Part shown: positions 42,526-52,664 of the stretch, piece by piece
Position numbering within the stretch: position 1 is the stretch's first letter
Layout of the letters: each line of letters opens with the position of its first letter
Origin: JALYQB01 sp035640155
GTDB lineage: Bacteria; Actinomycetota; Actinomycetes; Mycobacteriales; Pseudonocardiaceae
DNA length: 64,000 nt
Assembly: GCA_035640155.1 (NCBI GenBank)
Contig: DASQWR010000032.1
Location: 6,225 to 70,224 of the forward strand
Direction of reading: 5' to 3'
Notes under the pieces: model-generated
What the model was told of the DNA's origin: nothing
The model's input: only the letters and a program-made list of their open reading frames with translations
The model's database searches: none
Program-made: the position numbers and the translations under genes

Positions 42526-43428
42526 ATGCCGCTGCCGCACCGCCGTTCGAAGATGATCGTCACCGCGGTGCTCACCGTGGTGACTCTCGCCCTGGTCGGC
42601 GCGCCCGCCGCCGCGCACGAGACGCCCGAGTACGACCACTACGTCGCGCTGGGCGACTCCTTCACCGCGGGACCGTTCATCCCGGTGCAGCGCCTCGATC
42701 CGCTGGGATGCTTCCGCTCCACCGGCAACTACCCGTCGATGCTGGCCGCCCGCCTCGGCGTCACGGAGTTCACCGACGTCAGCTGCAGCGGAGCGGTGAC
42801 CGAGAACATGACCGCATCGCAACCCGTCCTGCTCGGGGCCAACCCCCCGCAGTTCGACGCGCTGCGGCCGGATACCGACCTGGTGACGGTGGGAATTGTC
42901 GGCAACGACGTGGGCTTCACCGACATCGCGTACACCTGCGCGCAGGTCAGCTTCACCGATCCTGCGGGCGACCCGTGCCGCCGGCAGGTCACCGCGGACG
43001 GCGTGGACGAGTTCACCGAGCGGATCGACGAGGCGGCGCCGCAGCTGGCCGCGGTGCTGCAGAGCATTCGGGAGCGCTCGCCGGACGCGGCCGTGGTCCT
43101 GGTCGGCTATCTCCGGATCCTGCCGCCGGCAGACGGTTGCTTCCCGATCGTGCCGATCGCGCGCGGCGACGTCGCTTACATTGACGGCATCCAGCAGCAG
43201 CTCACCGAGATGATGGCCGAGCAGGCGGAGGACAACGGCGCGCTGTTCGTCGACTCCTACGCCAACTCCCTCGGCCGGGACACCTGCCAGGGGCCGTTCA
43301 CCAGGTGGGTGGAAGGCGTCTTCCCGACCCAGCCGGCGTTTCCGGTGCACCCCAACGGGAGCGGGATGCGGGCCGTCTCCGACCTGACGCTGACCACGCT
43401 CGAGGCCGGGATGCCGGCCGTCTCCTGA
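42526..43428 (+). CDS. Secreted SGNH/GDSL esterase-lipase
   Basis: The 300-residue protein has a signal peptide (MIVTAVLTVVTLALVGAPAAA) followed by an SGNH hydrolase. Block I is YVALGDSFTAGPF with the nucleophile Ser, block III is VGIVGNDVGFTD, and block V is PVHPNGSGMRAVSD with the catalytic His. Several Cys residues (CFRSTGNYP, VSCSGAV, TCAQVSF, PCRRQ, GCFPI, DTCQG) suggest three disulfides, as in Streptomyces extracellular lipases. A GAGGAG lies 8 nt before the ATG. It is on the plus strand between minus-strand housekeeping genes, so it is probably a later insertion. Confidence 0.92.
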   Translation: MPLPHRRSKMIVTAVLTVVTLALVGAPAAAHETPEYDHYVALGDSFTAGPFIPVQRLDPLGCFRSTGNYPSMLAARLGVTEFTDVSCSGAVTENMTASQPVLLGANPPQFDALRPDTDLVTVGIVGNDVGFTDIAYTCAQVSFTDPAGDPCRRQVTADGVDEFTERIDEAAPQLAAVLQSIRERSPDAAVVLVGYLRILPPADGCFPIVPIARGDVAYIDGIQQQLTEMMAEQAEDNGALFVDSYANSLGRDTCQGPFTRWVEGVFPTQPAFPVHPNGSGMRAVSDLTLTTLEAGMPAVS

Positions 43429-43438
43429 CTCCGGCCGG

Positions 43439-44311
43439 TCAGCTGGCTGTCCGGCGCAGCGCGGTGGCGAACCGCGGGCGGCCGGCCAGGTCGGCGTGCT
43501 CCGTGACGGCGGTGAGCACCCGGCGGGCGGCGAGCAGGACCGGGACTGCCTCGCCGTGGCTGTCGTCGTGCTCGATCGCGATGCCACCGCCCGCACCCAG
43601 CAGGCGGGCTCCGGCGCGCACCACATCGGGGATGACACTGAGCCCGTCCGGCCCGGCGAACACCGCCACCGGAGGGTCGTGGCGAGCCACCTCGGGCGCG
43701 ACCTCGGCGCCGGAGGGCACGTAGGGCGGGTTGCACAGCACCAGATGAGCCATCCCGTCGAGCTGGGCGAGCAGGGCCGGATCGCCGACGTTCCCGCAGT
43801 GCAGCCGCACCGCGGTGTCTCCGGCCCCGGCGCGGGTGTCGGCGTTGCGGCGCGCCCAGCTCAACGCCACCGGGTCGGCCTCCACCGCGTGCACCTCGGC
43901 GTCGGGCCGGGCATGCGCGACGGCGAGCGCGAGGGCGCCGGAACCAGTGCACAGGTCGACCACCAGCGGCGCCGCGACGCCGCGGAGCAATGTCAACCCC
44001 CAGTCAAGCAGCAGCTCCGTCTCGGGGCGGGGCACGAAGACCCCAGGCCCGACAGCCACCTCGACCCCGCCCATCGTCGCCCGACCGGTGATGTGCTGCA
44101 GCGGCACCCGGCGGGCGCGTTCGGTGACGAGCTTGCGCAGCGACTCGATCGCGGGCGGATCCACCAGCGGGACCATCGGCAGCCGGCTCCGCCGCTCCCC
44201 CAGCACGAACGCGGCGAGCTCCTCGGCGTCGACCCGGGGGGACGCCACCCCGGCCCTGGAGAGGATCCGTTCCGCCTCCAGCACGGCCAGCCGCAGCGGT
44301 TGCCGCCTCAT
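43439..44311 (-). CDS. prmC: Release factor glutamine methyltransferase (PrmC/HemK)
   Basis: PrmC methylates the GGQ glutamine of both release factors. The 290-residue protein has the N-terminal helical domain (PLRLAVLEAERILSRAGVASPRVDAEELAAFVLG), the SAM site VVDLCTGSGALALAVA, and the NPPY motif in VLCNPPYVPSGAEV. The ATG at 44311 starts MRRQPLRLAV as in homologues. A GTG at 44326 overlaps the prfA stop as GTGA and is a real alternative. It is directly downstream of prfA, its substrate gene. Confidence 0.93.
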   Translation of the reverse strand: MRRQPLRLAVLEAERILSRAGVASPRVDAEELAAFVLGERRSRLPMVPLVDPPAIESLRKLVTERARRVPLQHITGRATMGGVEVAVGPGVFVPRPETELLLDWGLTLLRGVAAPLVVDLCTGSGALALAVAHARPDAEVHAVEADPVALSWARRNADTRAGAGDTAVRLHCGNVGDPALLAQLDGMAHLVLCNPPYVPSGAEVAPEVARHDPPVAVFAGPDGLSVIPDVVRAGARLLGAGGGIAIEHDDSHGEAVPVLLAARRVLTAVTEHADLAGRPRFATALRRTAS

Positions 44312-44322
44312 CCCGGCGGCGT

Positions 44323-45372
44323 TCACGTGGGCCGCAGGCGCAGCTCGCGGTCCGCCGCGACCAGCGCGTCCAGCACCGCGTCCAGGTCGCCGTCGAGCAC
44401 CGCGTCGAGGTTGTGTGCCTTGTAGTTCACCCGGTGGTCGGAGATCCGGTTCTCCGGGAAGTTGTAGGTGCGCACCCGTTCGGAGCGGTCCACCGTGCGC
44501 ACCTGCGAGCGGCGCATGTTCGAGGCCTGCTGCATCGCCTGCTCCTCCGCCAGCGCCTGCAGCCGGGCGCGCAGCACCGCCAGGGCGCGGATCCGGTTCT
44601 GGATCTGCGACTTCTCGTTCTGGCAGGACACCACGACGCCGGTGGGCAGGTGAGTGATCCGGACCGCGGAGTCGGTGGTGTTCACGCTCTGCCCGCCCGG
44701 ACCCGAGGAGCGGTAGACGTCGACCCGCAGGTCCTTCTCGTCGATCCCGATCTCGACCTCGTCCGGCTCGGGGTAGACGAGCACTCCGGCGGCGGAAGTG
44801 TGGATGCGCCCGGCCGACTCGGTCACCGGGACCCGCTGCACGCGGTGCACCCCGCCCTCGAACTTCAGCCGTTCCCACACCGCCTCGCCCCGCACCGAGA
44901 CGGTGACGTCCTTGTAGCCCCCCAGGTCGGCCTCGGTGGCGTCGAGCACCTCCGCCCGCCAGCCGTGGCGCTCGGCGTAGCGCAGGTACATCCGCAGCAG
45001 GTCCCCGGCGAACAGGGCCGACTCGGCGCCACCCTCTCCTGACTTGATCTCCAGGACGACGTCCGCATCGTCGTCGGCGTCACGGGGCAGCATCAGTTCG
45101 GCGAGCTGGCCCTCGAGCTCGCTGACGCGCGCGGACATCGTCTCGGCCTCGGCGGCCAGCCCCGGGTCGTCGGCGGCGAGCTCACGGGCGACAGCGAGGT
45201 CCGCGTGCACGGACTCCAGCTCGCGGGCCACCCGTACCACCCGGCTCAGCTCGCCGTACCGGCGCCCGACCTTGCGAGCGGCACCGGAGTCCGAGTGCAA
45301 CTGCGGGTCGGCGAGCCGGGACTCCAGCTCGGCGTGCTCGGCGAGCAGTGCGTGCACCGCCGCGGTGTCCAC
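44323..45372 (-). CDS. prfA: Peptide chain release factor 1 (RF1)
   Basis: RF1 ends translation at UAA and UAG. The 349-residue protein has the coiled N-terminal domain, the recognition loop in [19 protein letters not shown] (PVT in place of PxT) and the catalytic GGQ in [18 protein letters not shown]. The GTG at 45372 has GGGGA 6 nt upstream. A GTG at 45390 would add METGTA. It lies between rpmE and prmC, the conserved actinobacterial order. Confidence 0.95.
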   Translation of the reverse strand: MDTAAVHALLAEHAELESRLADPQLHSDSGAARKVGRRYGELSRVVRVARELESVHADLAVARELAADDPGLAAEAETMSARVSELEGQLAELMLPRDADDDADVVLEIKSGEGGAESALFAGDLLRMYLRYAERHGWRAEVLDATEADLGGYKDVTVSVRGEAVWERLKFEGGVHRVQRVPVTESAGRIHTSAAGVLVYPEPDEVEIGIDEKDLRVDVYRSSGPGGQSVNTTDSAVRITHLPTGVVVSCQNEKSQIQNRIRALAVLRARLQALAEEQAMQQASNMRRSQVRTVDRSERVRTYNFPENRISDHRVNYKAHNLDAVLDGDLDAVLDALVAADRELRLRPT

Positions 45373-45462
45373 CGCTGTCCCCGTTTCCACTCATGACAGG
45401 CGCGCCCACCCCCCATCGGGACGGGCGCGCCGCGGAGGTTTCGTCGTGCTTGCTGCCGGCGG

Positions 45463-45675
45463 TTACTTCTGGCGCTTGCCGTAGCGCTTCTCGAACCGCG
45501 CCACCCGGCCGCCGGTGTCCAGGATCTTCTGCTTTCCGGTGTAGAACGGGTGGCATGCCGAGCAGACCTCCACACGGATCCTGCCGTCGGCCTTCGTGCT
45601 CCGCGTGGTGAACGTGTTCCCGCAGCCGCAGACCACTTCGGTCTCGACGTAGCTCGGGTGGATGCCGCTCTTCAT
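45463..45675 (-). CDS. rpmE: 50S ribosomal protein L31, zinc-binding type
   Basis: A 70-residue ribosomal protein with [46 protein letters not shown] and [14 protein letters not shown]. The CGCG and CSAC cysteine pairs mark the zinc-containing C+ form, which under zinc starvation is normally replaced by a C- paralogue encoded elsewhere. An AGAGGAA precedes the ATG. Confidence 0.96.
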   Translation of the reverse strand: MKSGIHPSYVETEVVCGCGNTFTTRSTKADGRIRVEVCSACHPFYTGKQKILDTGGRVARFEKRYGKRQK

Positions 45676-45745
45676 GGTTCCTCTCCTCGTGGGCGCCGGG
45701 TCCCCGTGCAGCGATGGGGTGAACCGGAGCCGGCTGTCGCGGCGG

Positions 45746-46116
45746 TGGTGGAGGTGCCGGGAATCGAACCCGGGTCCTCCGTCGCATCATCAGGGCTTCT
45801 CCGTGCGCAGTCTGCTACGCCTCTACTCGGATCCACCGGTCTCGCGGACAAGCCGGTGTGACGATCCCAGTCGCTGTGCGGTGTCCTGGCAGGCCCCGCG
45901 ACCAAGCCTGCCAGTGAAGTCCCCTAGCTGATGCCGGGGTCCGGGGCGGGGACGCCCCCGGTCCGACAGAGTCGCTCCTTGCTCAGGCGGCGAGGGCGAA
46001 CTCGCGCTGACTGGAGTCGGCGCTTGTTGGGGTGCGATGACGCTTACGGTGGTCTCTCGCCTGCACCGGCACGCTTCCCACTGACTCAACGTCCGGAGTC
46101 GAAACCGTTCACCCCC
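45746..46116 (-). ncRNA. ssrA: Transfer-messenger RNA (tmRNA)
   Basis: The 5' end GGGGGTGAACGG and the 3' end CACCTCCACCA pair as a seven-base acceptor stem with one G-U, and the T-arm contains GGGTTCGATTCCC. CCA is encoded. The tag frame at 46021-45983 reads ADSSQREFALAA followed by TGA, the expected actinobacterial form ending in ALAA. The tmRNA captures stalled ribosomes together with SmpB, whose gene lies 104 bp upstream on the same strand. Length is 371 nt. Confidence 0.95.
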
Positions 46117-46157
46117 TGGTCGGGCTTGCACTTGAATCGAGCTGGCCAACCTCACCA

Positions 46158-46163
46158 GCATAA
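46158..46163 (-). promoter_or_regulatory. Candidate -10 element of ssrA (TATGCT)
   Basis: TATGCT lies about 41 bases before the mature 5' end, allowing a short leader for RNase P to remove. No good -35 was found. Between it and smpB, GGGCGGG and CCGCCC arms around 46173-46195 could be a smpB terminator. Confidence 0.35.
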
Positions 46164-46219
46164 CGCTCGCGGGCGGGTTCCTCTTCCCCGCCCACCAGCG
46201 GGCCCGTCCATCGGGTGCC

Positions 46220-46693
46220 TCAGCCCATGCCCTTGGCGCGCTGGCCCAGGGCCTTCTGCACCTCGCGCTGGGCGTCCCGCGCGGCGAGGTCCTGGCGCTT
46301 GTCGTAGGACCTCTTGCCGCGCGCGAGCGCGATCTCCACCTTGACCTTGCCGTCGGAGAAGTACACGGCCAGCGGCACCAGCGACAGACCGCTCTCCCGC
46401 GTCTTGCCGATCAGCCGCTCGATCTCCTGCCGGTGCAGCAGCAGCTTGCGGGTGCGTCGCGGCTCGTGGTTGGTCCAGCTGCCCTCGGTGTACTCGGGAA
46501 TGTGCATCCCCCGCAGGAAGACCTCACCGTCGTCGACGGTGGCGAACGCGTCGGCGAGCGAGGCGCGGCCGGCCCGCAGTGACTTCACCTCGGTGCCGGT
46601 GAGCACGATCCCGGCCTCGAAGACGTCGAGGATCGCGAAGTCGTGCCGGGCCCGCCGGTTCGACACGATCACCTTGCGCCCGCGTTCCTTCAC
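46220..46693 (-). CDS. smpB: SsrA-binding protein SmpB
   Basis: SmpB binds the tRNA-like part of tmRNA and is required for trans-translation. The 157-residue protein starts [20 protein letters not shown] and has [18 protein letters not shown], the OB-fold core [23 protein letters not shown], and the basic tail [20 protein letters not shown]. The GTG at 46693 follows TACCAT by 7 nt, so the mRNA is probably leaderless. The frame is open further upstream without homology. Confidence 0.95.
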   Translation of the reverse strand: MKERGRKVIVSNRRARHDFAILDVFEAGIVLTGTEVKSLRAGRASLADAFATVDDGEVFLRGMHIPEYTEGSWTNHEPRRTRKLLLHRQEIERLIGKTRESGLSLVPLAVYFSDGKVKVEIALARGKRSYDKRQDLAARDAQREVQKALGQRAKGMG

Positions 46694-46700
46694 CGGCCCG

Positions 46701-46706
46701 ATGGTA
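46701..46706 (-). promoter_or_regulatory. Candidate -10 element of smpB (TACCAT)
   Basis: TACCAT on the minus strand, 7 nt, then the GTG of smpB. It lies in the 49-bp gap after ileS, giving smpB its own promoter. Confidence 0.45.
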
Positions 46707-46742
46707 GCCGCCGGTGATCGACCGGCAGAGCTGCCGGGAGGG

Positions 46743-49700
46743 TCAGGCGACACGCAGCCGGTAGGTCAAGCCGGTGCCCGGGTCGGTCTCCGGGTGCAGG
46801 TCGACCGGTCCGGGCGCCTCGGTGAAGGTGCTGGCCAGGATCTCCTCGGCGATCGCCGGGGCGTGTTCACGGACCGCGACCGCAGTCTCGCCGTCGGCGT
46901 GCCACCAGACGGCGACGCGGTCGCTGACCTGCAGGCCGGTGTTCTTGCGGGCCTGCTGCAGGGCGCGCATCACGTCGCGGGCCAGCCCGGCGCGCCGAAG
47001 CTCGGGGGTGATCGTGGTGTCGAGTGCGACGGTGACCCCGTCCCGGCTGGCCACCGCCCACCCGGTGCGGGGGGTCTCGGTGACCTCGATCTCGGCCGGA
47101 GTGAGCACGACCGTCTCGCCGTCGGCGGCGAGCTCGACCTGGCCGGTCAGCCGCAGTGTTGCGGCCATCGCGTCGGCGTCCGCCTCGCGGATCGCCTGGG
47201 CGATCTGCTGGGTGCGGGAGCCGAAGCGCTTGCCGAGGGCGCGGAACTGGGGCCGGATGGTGTGGTCGACGACGCTGGCCTCGGCGTCGGTGGCGTCCAG
47301 GGCGATCACGTTGAGCTCGGCCGCGACCTCGGCGCGCAGCCCGTCCGCGACCCCCTCCCAGCCCGGCGCGGCGACGAGCCCGCGGGCGAGCGGCTGGCGG
47401 ATCTTGACGCCCGACTCGGCCCGGGTGGTGCGGCCGAGCTCGACGACTCGCCGGACCAGTGCCATCTGCTGCGCGAGGCCGGGATCGAGGAGATCCGGGC
47501 GGTCCTCGGGCCAGGGTGCGAGGTGCACCGAGTCCGGTGCGGCCGGGTCGGTGGCGGCGACGGTGGCCTGCCACACCCGGTCGGTGACGAACGGCAGCAG
47601 CGGCGCGAGCAGCCGGGTCAGGGTGTCCAGGCATTCGTGCAGGGTGGCCAGCGCGGCGGGATCGCCCTCCCAGAACCGGCGCCGTGAGCGGCGCACGTAC
47701 CAGTTGGACAGCTCGTCGACGAACCCGGCCAGCCGGGTGGCGGCGCGTTGGATGTCGAAGCCGTCCATGGCCCGGTCGACATCGGTGATCGTCGCGGCGA
47801 GCTCGGCCAGCACCCACCGGTCCATCACCTGCCGGTCGGTCGGGGGAGGTGCCGAGCCGGCGTTCGGCCGCCAGCCGGAGAGCCCGGCGTAGAGGGTGTG
47901 GAAGGCGGCGGTGTTCCAGTAGGTCAGGATGACCTTGCGGGCGCCCTCCTCGATGGCCTCGTGGCTGACCCGCCGGTCGCCCCACGGGGAGCCGGAGGCG
48001 AGCATGAACCACCGCACGGCGTCGGCGCCGTGCCGGTCCATCAGGGAGATGGGTTCGAGCACGTTGCCGATGTGCTTGCTCATCTTGCGGCCCTCGCCGT
48101 CGAGCAGCAGACCGACGCACAGCACGTTCTCGTACGACGAGCGGCCGAACACCAGTGTCCCGATCGCCATCAGGGTGTAGAACCAGCCGCGGGTCTGGTC
48201 GATCGCCTCGCAGATGAACTGGGCGGGGTAGGACCGTACGAACTCCTCGTCGCCCCGGTGCGGGGCGCCCCACTGCGCGAAGGGCATCGCGCCGGAGTCG
48301 AACCAGACGTCGATGACCTCGGGCACCCGGGTGGCCACCTCGCCGCAGGTCGGGCAGTCGAAGGTGACGTCGTCGACGAACGGGCGATGCGGTTCGAGCT
48401 CGCTGAGGTCCCGGCCCGCGTGCTTGCCCAGCTCCGCCAGCGAACCGACGCAGACGGCGTGCTGGTTGCCGCAGCGCCAGATCGGCAGCGGGGTGCCCCA
48501 GTAGCGGCTCCGGGACAGCGCCCAGTCCACGTTGTTGGCCAGCCAGTGGCCGTACCGGCCCTCCTTGATGCTTGCCGGGTACCAGTTGGTGCGGTCGTTC
48601 TCGGCGGTCAGCTCGTCCCGGATGGCCGAGGTCCGGATGTACCAGGACGGCATGGCGTAGTAGAGCAAGGCCGAGTGACAGCGCCAGCAGTGCGGATAGG
48701 AGTGCCGGTATGGCTGCTCGCGCACGAGCAGTTCCCGGTCCCGGAGGTCGGTGATCAGCACCGGGTTGGCTTCGGTGAAGGTGAGCCCGCCCACCAGCGC
48801 GAGCCCGGGTTCGAACCTGCCGTCCCGCTGCACGGGGTTGACCACCGGGAGCCCGCGGCGGCGACACGCCTCCAGGTCGTCCGCGCCGAACGCCGGGGCG
48901 AGATGGACCAGGCCCGTTCCCTCGGCCGTGGTCACGAAGTCGGCCGTCAGGACCCGATGGGCGTCCGGGATGTCGACGAGGCCGAACGGCCGGCGGTAGG
49001 ACGCGCCCGCCAGCTTGCTTCCGGGCAGCGCTGCCACCTCCTCCCACCCCTCGCCGAGAACCGGCGCGACCAGTGGTTCGGCCACCACCACGTCACGCCC
49101 GCCGCCGGGTGGCCGCACCCGCACGTAGGTCACCTCGGGGTGCACCGCGACCGCGGTGTTGCTGACCAGGGTCCACGGCGTGGTGGTCCAGATCAGCAGG
49201 TCCGCCTCGGCAGCCCACGGTCCGCTGGTCATCGGGAGGCGGACGAACACCGACGGGCTGGTCACGTCGGCGTAGACACCGGGCTGGCCGAGCTCGTGGC
49301 TGGACAGCGCCGTCTGACAGCGTGGGCAGTACGGCGCCACCCGGTAGTCCTCGACGAGCAGGCCCCGGTCGTGGATGCGTTGCAGCGCCCACCAGACGCT
49401 CTCCACGTACCGCGCGTCCATGGTGCGGTAGGCATCGTCGAAGTCGACCCAGTAGCCCATCCGCTCGGTCATGTCCTGCCACGCGGTCACGTACACGAGT
49501 ACCGATTCCCGGCAGCGCTGGTTGAACTCCGCGATGCCGAATGCCTCGATGTCACGCTTGCCGCTCAGCCCGAGCGACTTCTCCACTTCCAGCTCCACCG
49601 GCAGGCCGTGACAGTCCCACCCCGCCCGGCGGGGCACGTGGTAGCCCTTCATGGTGCGGTAGCGCGGGAAGGCGTCCTTGAAGGAGCGCGCCTCGACGTG

Positions 49701-49874
49701 ATGCAGCCCGGGCCTGCCGTTGGCCGTCGGTGGTCCCTCGTACGCGGTCCAGGTCGGTCCGCCCGAGGTCTGCGCCAGGCTGCGCTCGAACACCGACCGC
49801 TCGCGCCAGCGCGCGAGGATCTCGCGCTCCATGGCGGGCAGATCCACGTTGGTGTCCAGCCGCTCGTAGCTCAC
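46743..49874 (-). CDS. ileS: Isoleucyl-tRNA synthetase, long eukaryote-like type
   Basis: A class I synthetase of 1043 residues. The HIGH region is [20 protein letters not shown], the editing and core segments include [19 protein letters not shown], and the KMSKS loop is [10 protein letters not shown]. This is the long form also found in mycobacteria and eukaryotes, commonly less sensitive to mupirocin than the short bacterial form (family knowledge). The GTG start has GGAGG 5 nt upstream. Only 20 bp separate it from ftsX, leaving no intergenic room for the T-box leader that usually precedes ileS in actinobacteria. It sits between ftsX and smpB, which are neighbours in M. tuberculosis. Confidence 0.95.
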   Translation of the reverse strand: MSYERLDTNVDLPAMEREILARWRERSVFERSLAQTSGGPTWTAYEGPPTANGRPGLHHVEARSFKDAFPRYRTMKGYHVPRRAGWDCHGLPVELEVEKSLGLSGKRDIEAFGIAEFNQRCRESVLVYVTAWQDMTERMGYWVDFDDAYRTMDARYVESVWWALQRIHDRGLLVEDYRVAPYCPRCQTALSSHELGQPGVYADVTSPSVFVRLPMTSGPWAAEADLLIWTTTPWTLVSNTAVAVHPEVTYVRVRPPGGGRDVVVAEPLVAPVLGEGWEEVAALPGSKLAGASYRRPFGLVDIPDAHRVLTADFVTTAEGTGLVHLAPAFGADDLEACRRRGLPVVNPVQRDGRFEPGLALVGGLTFTEANPVLITDLRDRELLVREQPYRHSYPHCWRCHSALLYYAMPSWYIRTSAIRDELTAENDRTNWYPASIKEGRYGHWLANNVDWALSRSRYWGTPLPIWRCGNQHAVCVGSLAELGKHAGRDLSELEPHRPFVDDVTFDCPTCGEVATRVPEVIDVWFDSGAMPFAQWGAPHRGDEEFVRSYPAQFICEAIDQTRGWFYTLMAIGTLVFGRSSYENVLCVGLLLDGEGRKMSKHIGNVLEPISLMDRHGADAVRWFMLASGSPWGDRRVSHEAIEEGARKVILTYWNTAAFHTLYAGLSGWRPNAGSAPPPTDRQVMDRWVLAELAATITDVDRAMDGFDIQRAATRLAGFVDELSNWYVRRSRRRFWEGDPAALATLHECLDTLTRLLAPLLPFVTDRVWQATVAATDPAAPDSVHLAPWPEDRPDLLDPGLAQQMALVRRVVELGRTTRAESGVKIRQPLARGLVAAPGWEGVADGLRAEVAAELNVIALDATDAEASVVDHTIRPQFRALGKRFGSRTQQIAQAIREADADAMAATLRLTGQVELAADGETVVLTPAEIEVTETPRTGWAVASRDGVTVALDTTITPELRRAGLARDVMRALQQARKNTGLQVSDRVAVWWHADGETAVAVREHAPAIAEEILASTFTEAPGPVDLHPETDPGTGLTYRLRVA

Positions 49875-49894
49875 ATGGTCCTCCCTCCAGGGCG

Positions 49895-50797
49895 CTAGAT
49901 CCGAACGTACAGGCGCAGGGTGACGTAACCGGTCACGGCGGCCACCGCGGCACCGACGAGGATCAGGATCGGCGAGATGAGCGCGATGTCGGCGAAGCCC
50001 ACCTGCGGCACGATGCCCGACGCGAAGACCTCGGAGAGCACGCGGTCGAGGAACGCGGTCTTCAGCAGCAGCAGACCGAAGATCGCCAGCAGGCCACCGG
50101 CGAGGCCGGCGACCACCGCCTCGATGAGGAACGGGAGCTGGGTGTACCAGCGGGTCGCGCCGACCAGCCGCATGATGCCGACCTCGGTGCGGCGGGTGAA
50201 GGCCGACACCTGGATGGTGTTGGAGATCAGCAGCAGCGCGGCCAGCGCCTGCACCAGCGCGATCACGAAGGTCGCGTTGCGGAGCCCGGACATCAGCTCG
50301 AAGAGCCGGTCGAGATACGCCCCCTGGTCGGCGATCCGGTCCACGCCGGGACGCCCGTCGAACTCCTGGGCGACCACGCCGAAGCGCTCCGGATCGGTCA
50401 GCTGCACCCGGAACGAGGCGGGCAACGCCTCCGGCCGGGCGAGCTCCCGCAGCTCGGGCTGCGCCTCGAAGATCTCCTGGAACCGCGCGAACGCCTCCGC
50501 GCGGCTCTCGAAGGTCACCGACTCGACACCGGAGGCGGCTTCGAGCTCGGTCCGCAGGTCGACGCATGGGCTGGCGGTGCAGCCCGGGTCGTTCGCGCTG
50601 ATGTCCTCGGTGAGGAAGACGGCGACCTCGACCCGGTCGTAGTACAGGTCCTGCATGCGGTCGATCGTGCGCACGACCAACAGGCCGCCGCCGAGCAGGC
50701 CGAGCGAGATCGCGGTGGTGATGACCATGGCGATCGTCATCGTCATGTTGCGGCGCAGGCCGGTGAGGACCTCGCTGAACACGAAGTTGGCACGCAT
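49895..50797 (-). CDS. ftsX: Cell division protein FtsX
   Basis: The membrane partner of FtsE transmits ATPase activity to peptidoglycan hydrolases such as RipC. The 300-residue protein has four membrane helices (MTIAMVITTAISLGLLGGGLLVV; ATFVIALVQALAALLLISN; the segment ending LLLLKTAFL; ALISPILILVGAAVAAVTGY) and an extracellular domain between the first two, with a Cys pair (DPGCTASPCVDL). The [21 protein letters not shown] start is typical. It overlaps ftsE by one base. Confidence 0.95.
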   Translation of the reverse strand: MRANFVFSEVLTGLRRNMTMTIAMVITTAISLGLLGGGLLVVRTIDRMQDLYYDRVEVAVFLTEDISANDPGCTASPCVDLRTELEAASGVESVTFESRAEAFARFQEIFEAQPELRELARPEALPASFRVQLTDPERFGVVAQEFDGRPGVDRIADQGAYLDRLFELMSGLRNATFVIALVQALAALLLISNTIQVSAFTRRTEVGIMRLVGATRWYTQLPFLIEAVVAGLAGGLLAIFGLLLLKTAFLDRVLSEVFASGIVPQVGFADIALISPILILVGAAVAAVTGYVTLRLYVRI

Positions 50798-51486
50798 CAG
50801 CGGCCGACGCCGTAGACGCCGCGGCTCTCGTCCCGGACGACCTGACCGAGCTGGAGCTCCACCACCCGCCGACGCATCGAGTCGACGATGGAGTGGTCGT
50901 GGGTGGCCATCACGACCGTGGTGCCGGTGCGGTTGATCCGCTCCAGCAGCAGCATGATGTCCTGGCTGATCTCGGGGTCGAGATTGCCGGTCGGCTCGTC
51001 GGCCAGCAGCAGCAGCGGGCGGTTGACGAAGGCGCGCGCGATCGCGACACGCTGCTGCTCACCGCCGGAGAGCTCGTAGGGCATCCGCTCGGCCTTGCCA
51101 GCCAACCCGACCAGGTCAAGCACCTCGGGCACCACCTTGCTGATGGTGTGGCGAGGCTTGCCGATCACCTCCAGCGCGAAGGCGACGTTCTCCGTCACCG
51201 TCTTGTTGTTCAGCAGCCGGAAGTCCTGGAACACGCATCCGACTCGCTGGCGCAGCTGGGGGACCCGACGGCGGGACAGCTTGCCGACGTTCCAGTCCGC
51301 CACGTAGACCTCGCCGCTGCTGGGCACGTCCTCGCGCAGCAGCAGCCGCAGGAAGGTCGACTTGCCGGAGCCGGACGGCCCGATGAGGAACACGAACTCG
51401 CCCTTGTCGCACTCCACCGAGACGTTGTCCAGTGCAGGCCGGGTGGAGGTCTTGTATGACTTGCTGACGCGCTCGAGCCGGATCAC
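50797..51486 (-). CDS. ftsE: Cell division ATP-binding protein FtsE
   Basis: This ABC ATPase drives FtsX. The 229-residue protein has Walker [12 protein letters not shown], the Q-loop [22 protein letters not shown], the signature [19 protein letters not shown], and Walker [15 protein letters not shown]. The GTG start has TAGACT 8 nt upstream with no Shine-Dalgarno. It lies downstream of prfB, the conserved actinobacterial arrangement. Confidence 0.96.
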   Translation of the reverse strand: MIRLERVSKSYKTSTRPALDNVSVECDKGEFVFLIGPSGSGKSTFLRLLLREDVPSSGEVYVADWNVGKLSRRRVPQLRQRVGCVFQDFRLLNNKTVTENVAFALEVIGKPRHTISKVVPEVLDLVGLAGKAERMPYELSGGEQQRVAIARAFVNRPLLLLADEPTGNLDPEISQDIMLLLERINRTGTTVVMATHDHSIVDSMRRRVVELQLGQVVRDESRGVYGVGR

Positions 51487-51494
51487 GAGCGGCG

Positions 51495-51500
51495 AGTCTA
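51495..51500 (-). promoter_or_regulatory. Candidate -10 element of ftsE (TAGACT)
   Basis: TAGACT lies 8 nt before the GTG in the 34-bp gap after prfB, suggesting that ftsEX (and perhaps ileS) has its own leaderless promoter. Confidence 0.45.
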
Positions 51501-51520
51501 CCCACCTGCCGGTGCACGGC

Positions 51521-52630
51521 TCACCGGCTTGCGGGCTCCTGCTGCCGGCGCCAGCGGATGCCCGACTCGAGGAAGCCGTCGATGTCCCCGTCGAGCACGG
51601 CTGCGGGGTTGCCGACCTCGTGCTCGGTGCGCAGGTCCTTGACCATCTGGTACGGGTGCAGCACGTAGGAGCGCATCTGGTTGCCCCACGAGCTGCCCTC
51701 CCCCTTGAGCGCGTCCATCTCGGCCTGGCGGTCCTGCCGCATGCGCTCCAGCAGCCGGGACTGCAGCACCCGCATCGCCGCGGCCCGGTTCTGGATCTGC
51801 GACTTCTCGTTCTGGCAGGACACCACGATGCCGGTGGGCAGGTGGGTCAGCCGCACGGCGGAGTCCGTGGTGTTCACGCTCTGCCCGCCGGGGCCGGAGG
51901 AGCGGAAGACGTCGACCCGGATGTCGTTCTCCGGGATGTCCACGTGGTCAGCCTGCTCGGTCACCGGCAGCACCTCCACCCCGGCGAACGAGGTCTGGCG
52001 GCGTCCCTGGTTGTCGAACGGCGAGATCCGGACGAGCCGGTGGGTGCCCTGCTCGACCGACAGCGTGCCGTAGGCGAACGGTGCCTTGACCGCGAACGTC
52101 GCCGACTTGAGCCCCGCCTCCTCGGCGTAGGAGGTGTCGTAGACCTCGGTGGGGTAGCCGTGGCGCTCGGCCCAGCGCAGGTACATCCGCATCAGCATCT
52201 CCGCGAAGTCCGCGGCGTCCACCCCGCCGGCCTCGGACCGGACGGTGACCAGTGCGTCGCGCTCGTCGTACTCGCCGGCCAGCAGCGTGCGGATCTCCAG
52301 CGACTCGATCTCCGAGCGGAGCGCCGCCCGCTCGGCGTCGGCCTCGGCAAGGGTGGACCGATCGTCCTCGGCGGTGGCCAGCTCGTAGAGCACCTCGACG
52401 TCGTCGAGTCGCTGCCGCAGCCCGGTGATCCGGCGCAGGTCGCCCTGCCGGTAGGCGAGCCGGCTGTTCACCTGCTGGGCGTGCTCCGCGTCCTCCCACA
52501 GGTCCGGCCGCCCGGCCTGCTCCTCGAGCTGGGCGACCTCGGCCCGGAGCCGGTCGAGGTCCAGCACGGCCTCGATGCCGGTGAGCATGGCGGCGAGGTC
52601 CTTGAGGTCGGCTGCGGCGTCGGCGTTCAC
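51521..52630 (-). CDS. prfB: Peptide chain release factor 2 (RF2)
   Basis: RF2 ends translation at UGA and UAA. The 369-residue protein has the SPF recognition motif in [17 protein letters not shown] and the GGQ in [18 protein letters not shown]. The frame is unbroken, so the autoregulatory +1 frameshift of many bacterial prfB genes is absent. The GTG start has TACGCT 8 nt upstream. It heads the prfB-ftsE-ftsX-ileS-smpB-ssrA run. Confidence 0.96.
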   Translation of the reverse strand: MNADAAADLKDLAAMLTGIEAVLDLDRLRAEVAQLEEQAGRPDLWEDAEHAQQVNSRLAYRQGDLRRITGLRQRLDDVEVLYELATAEDDRSTLAEADAERAALRSEIESLEIRTLLAGEYDERDALVTVRSEAGGVDAADFAEMLMRMYLRWAERHGYPTEVYDTSYAEEAGLKSATFAVKAPFAYGTLSVEQGTHRLVRISPFDNQGRRQTSFAGVEVLPVTEQADHVDIPENDIRVDVFRSSGPGGQSVNTTDSAVRLTHLPTGIVVSCQNEKSQIQNRAAAMRVLQSRLLERMRQDRQAEMDALKGEGSSWGNQMRSYVLHPYQMVKDLRTEHEVGNPAAVLDGDIDGFLESGIRWRRQQEPASR

Positions 52631-52638
52631 GTCGATCC

Positions 52639-52644
52639 AGCGTA
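52639..52644 (-). promoter_or_regulatory. Candidate -10 element of prfB (TACGCT)
   Basis: TACGCT, 8 nt, then the GTG of prfB, in the 34-bp gap after padR. The same hexamer precedes nucS and mce. Confidence 0.45.
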
Positions 52645-52664
52645 GTCCGTCGTGGCATCCCCGG

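Noticed and set aside
45746..45800. A tRNA gene at the T-arm-like sequence before rpmE
   Set aside because: The T-arm and CCA belong to the 3' end of tmRNA; there is no anticodon arm, and the acceptor partner lies 360 bases away.
46173..46195. Strong terminator between smpB and ssrA
   Set aside because: GC arms can pair but there is no T-run and the loop is uneven; noted only as a weak possibility.
49875..50567. Extension of ileS upstream across ftsX
   Set aside because: The extra residues are antisense-like Arg/Ala repeats; the GTG with GGAGG matches IleS homologues.
51521..52630. Programmed frameshift in prfB
   Set aside because: The frame is continuous from the GTG to the stop with no internal UGA or slippery site.
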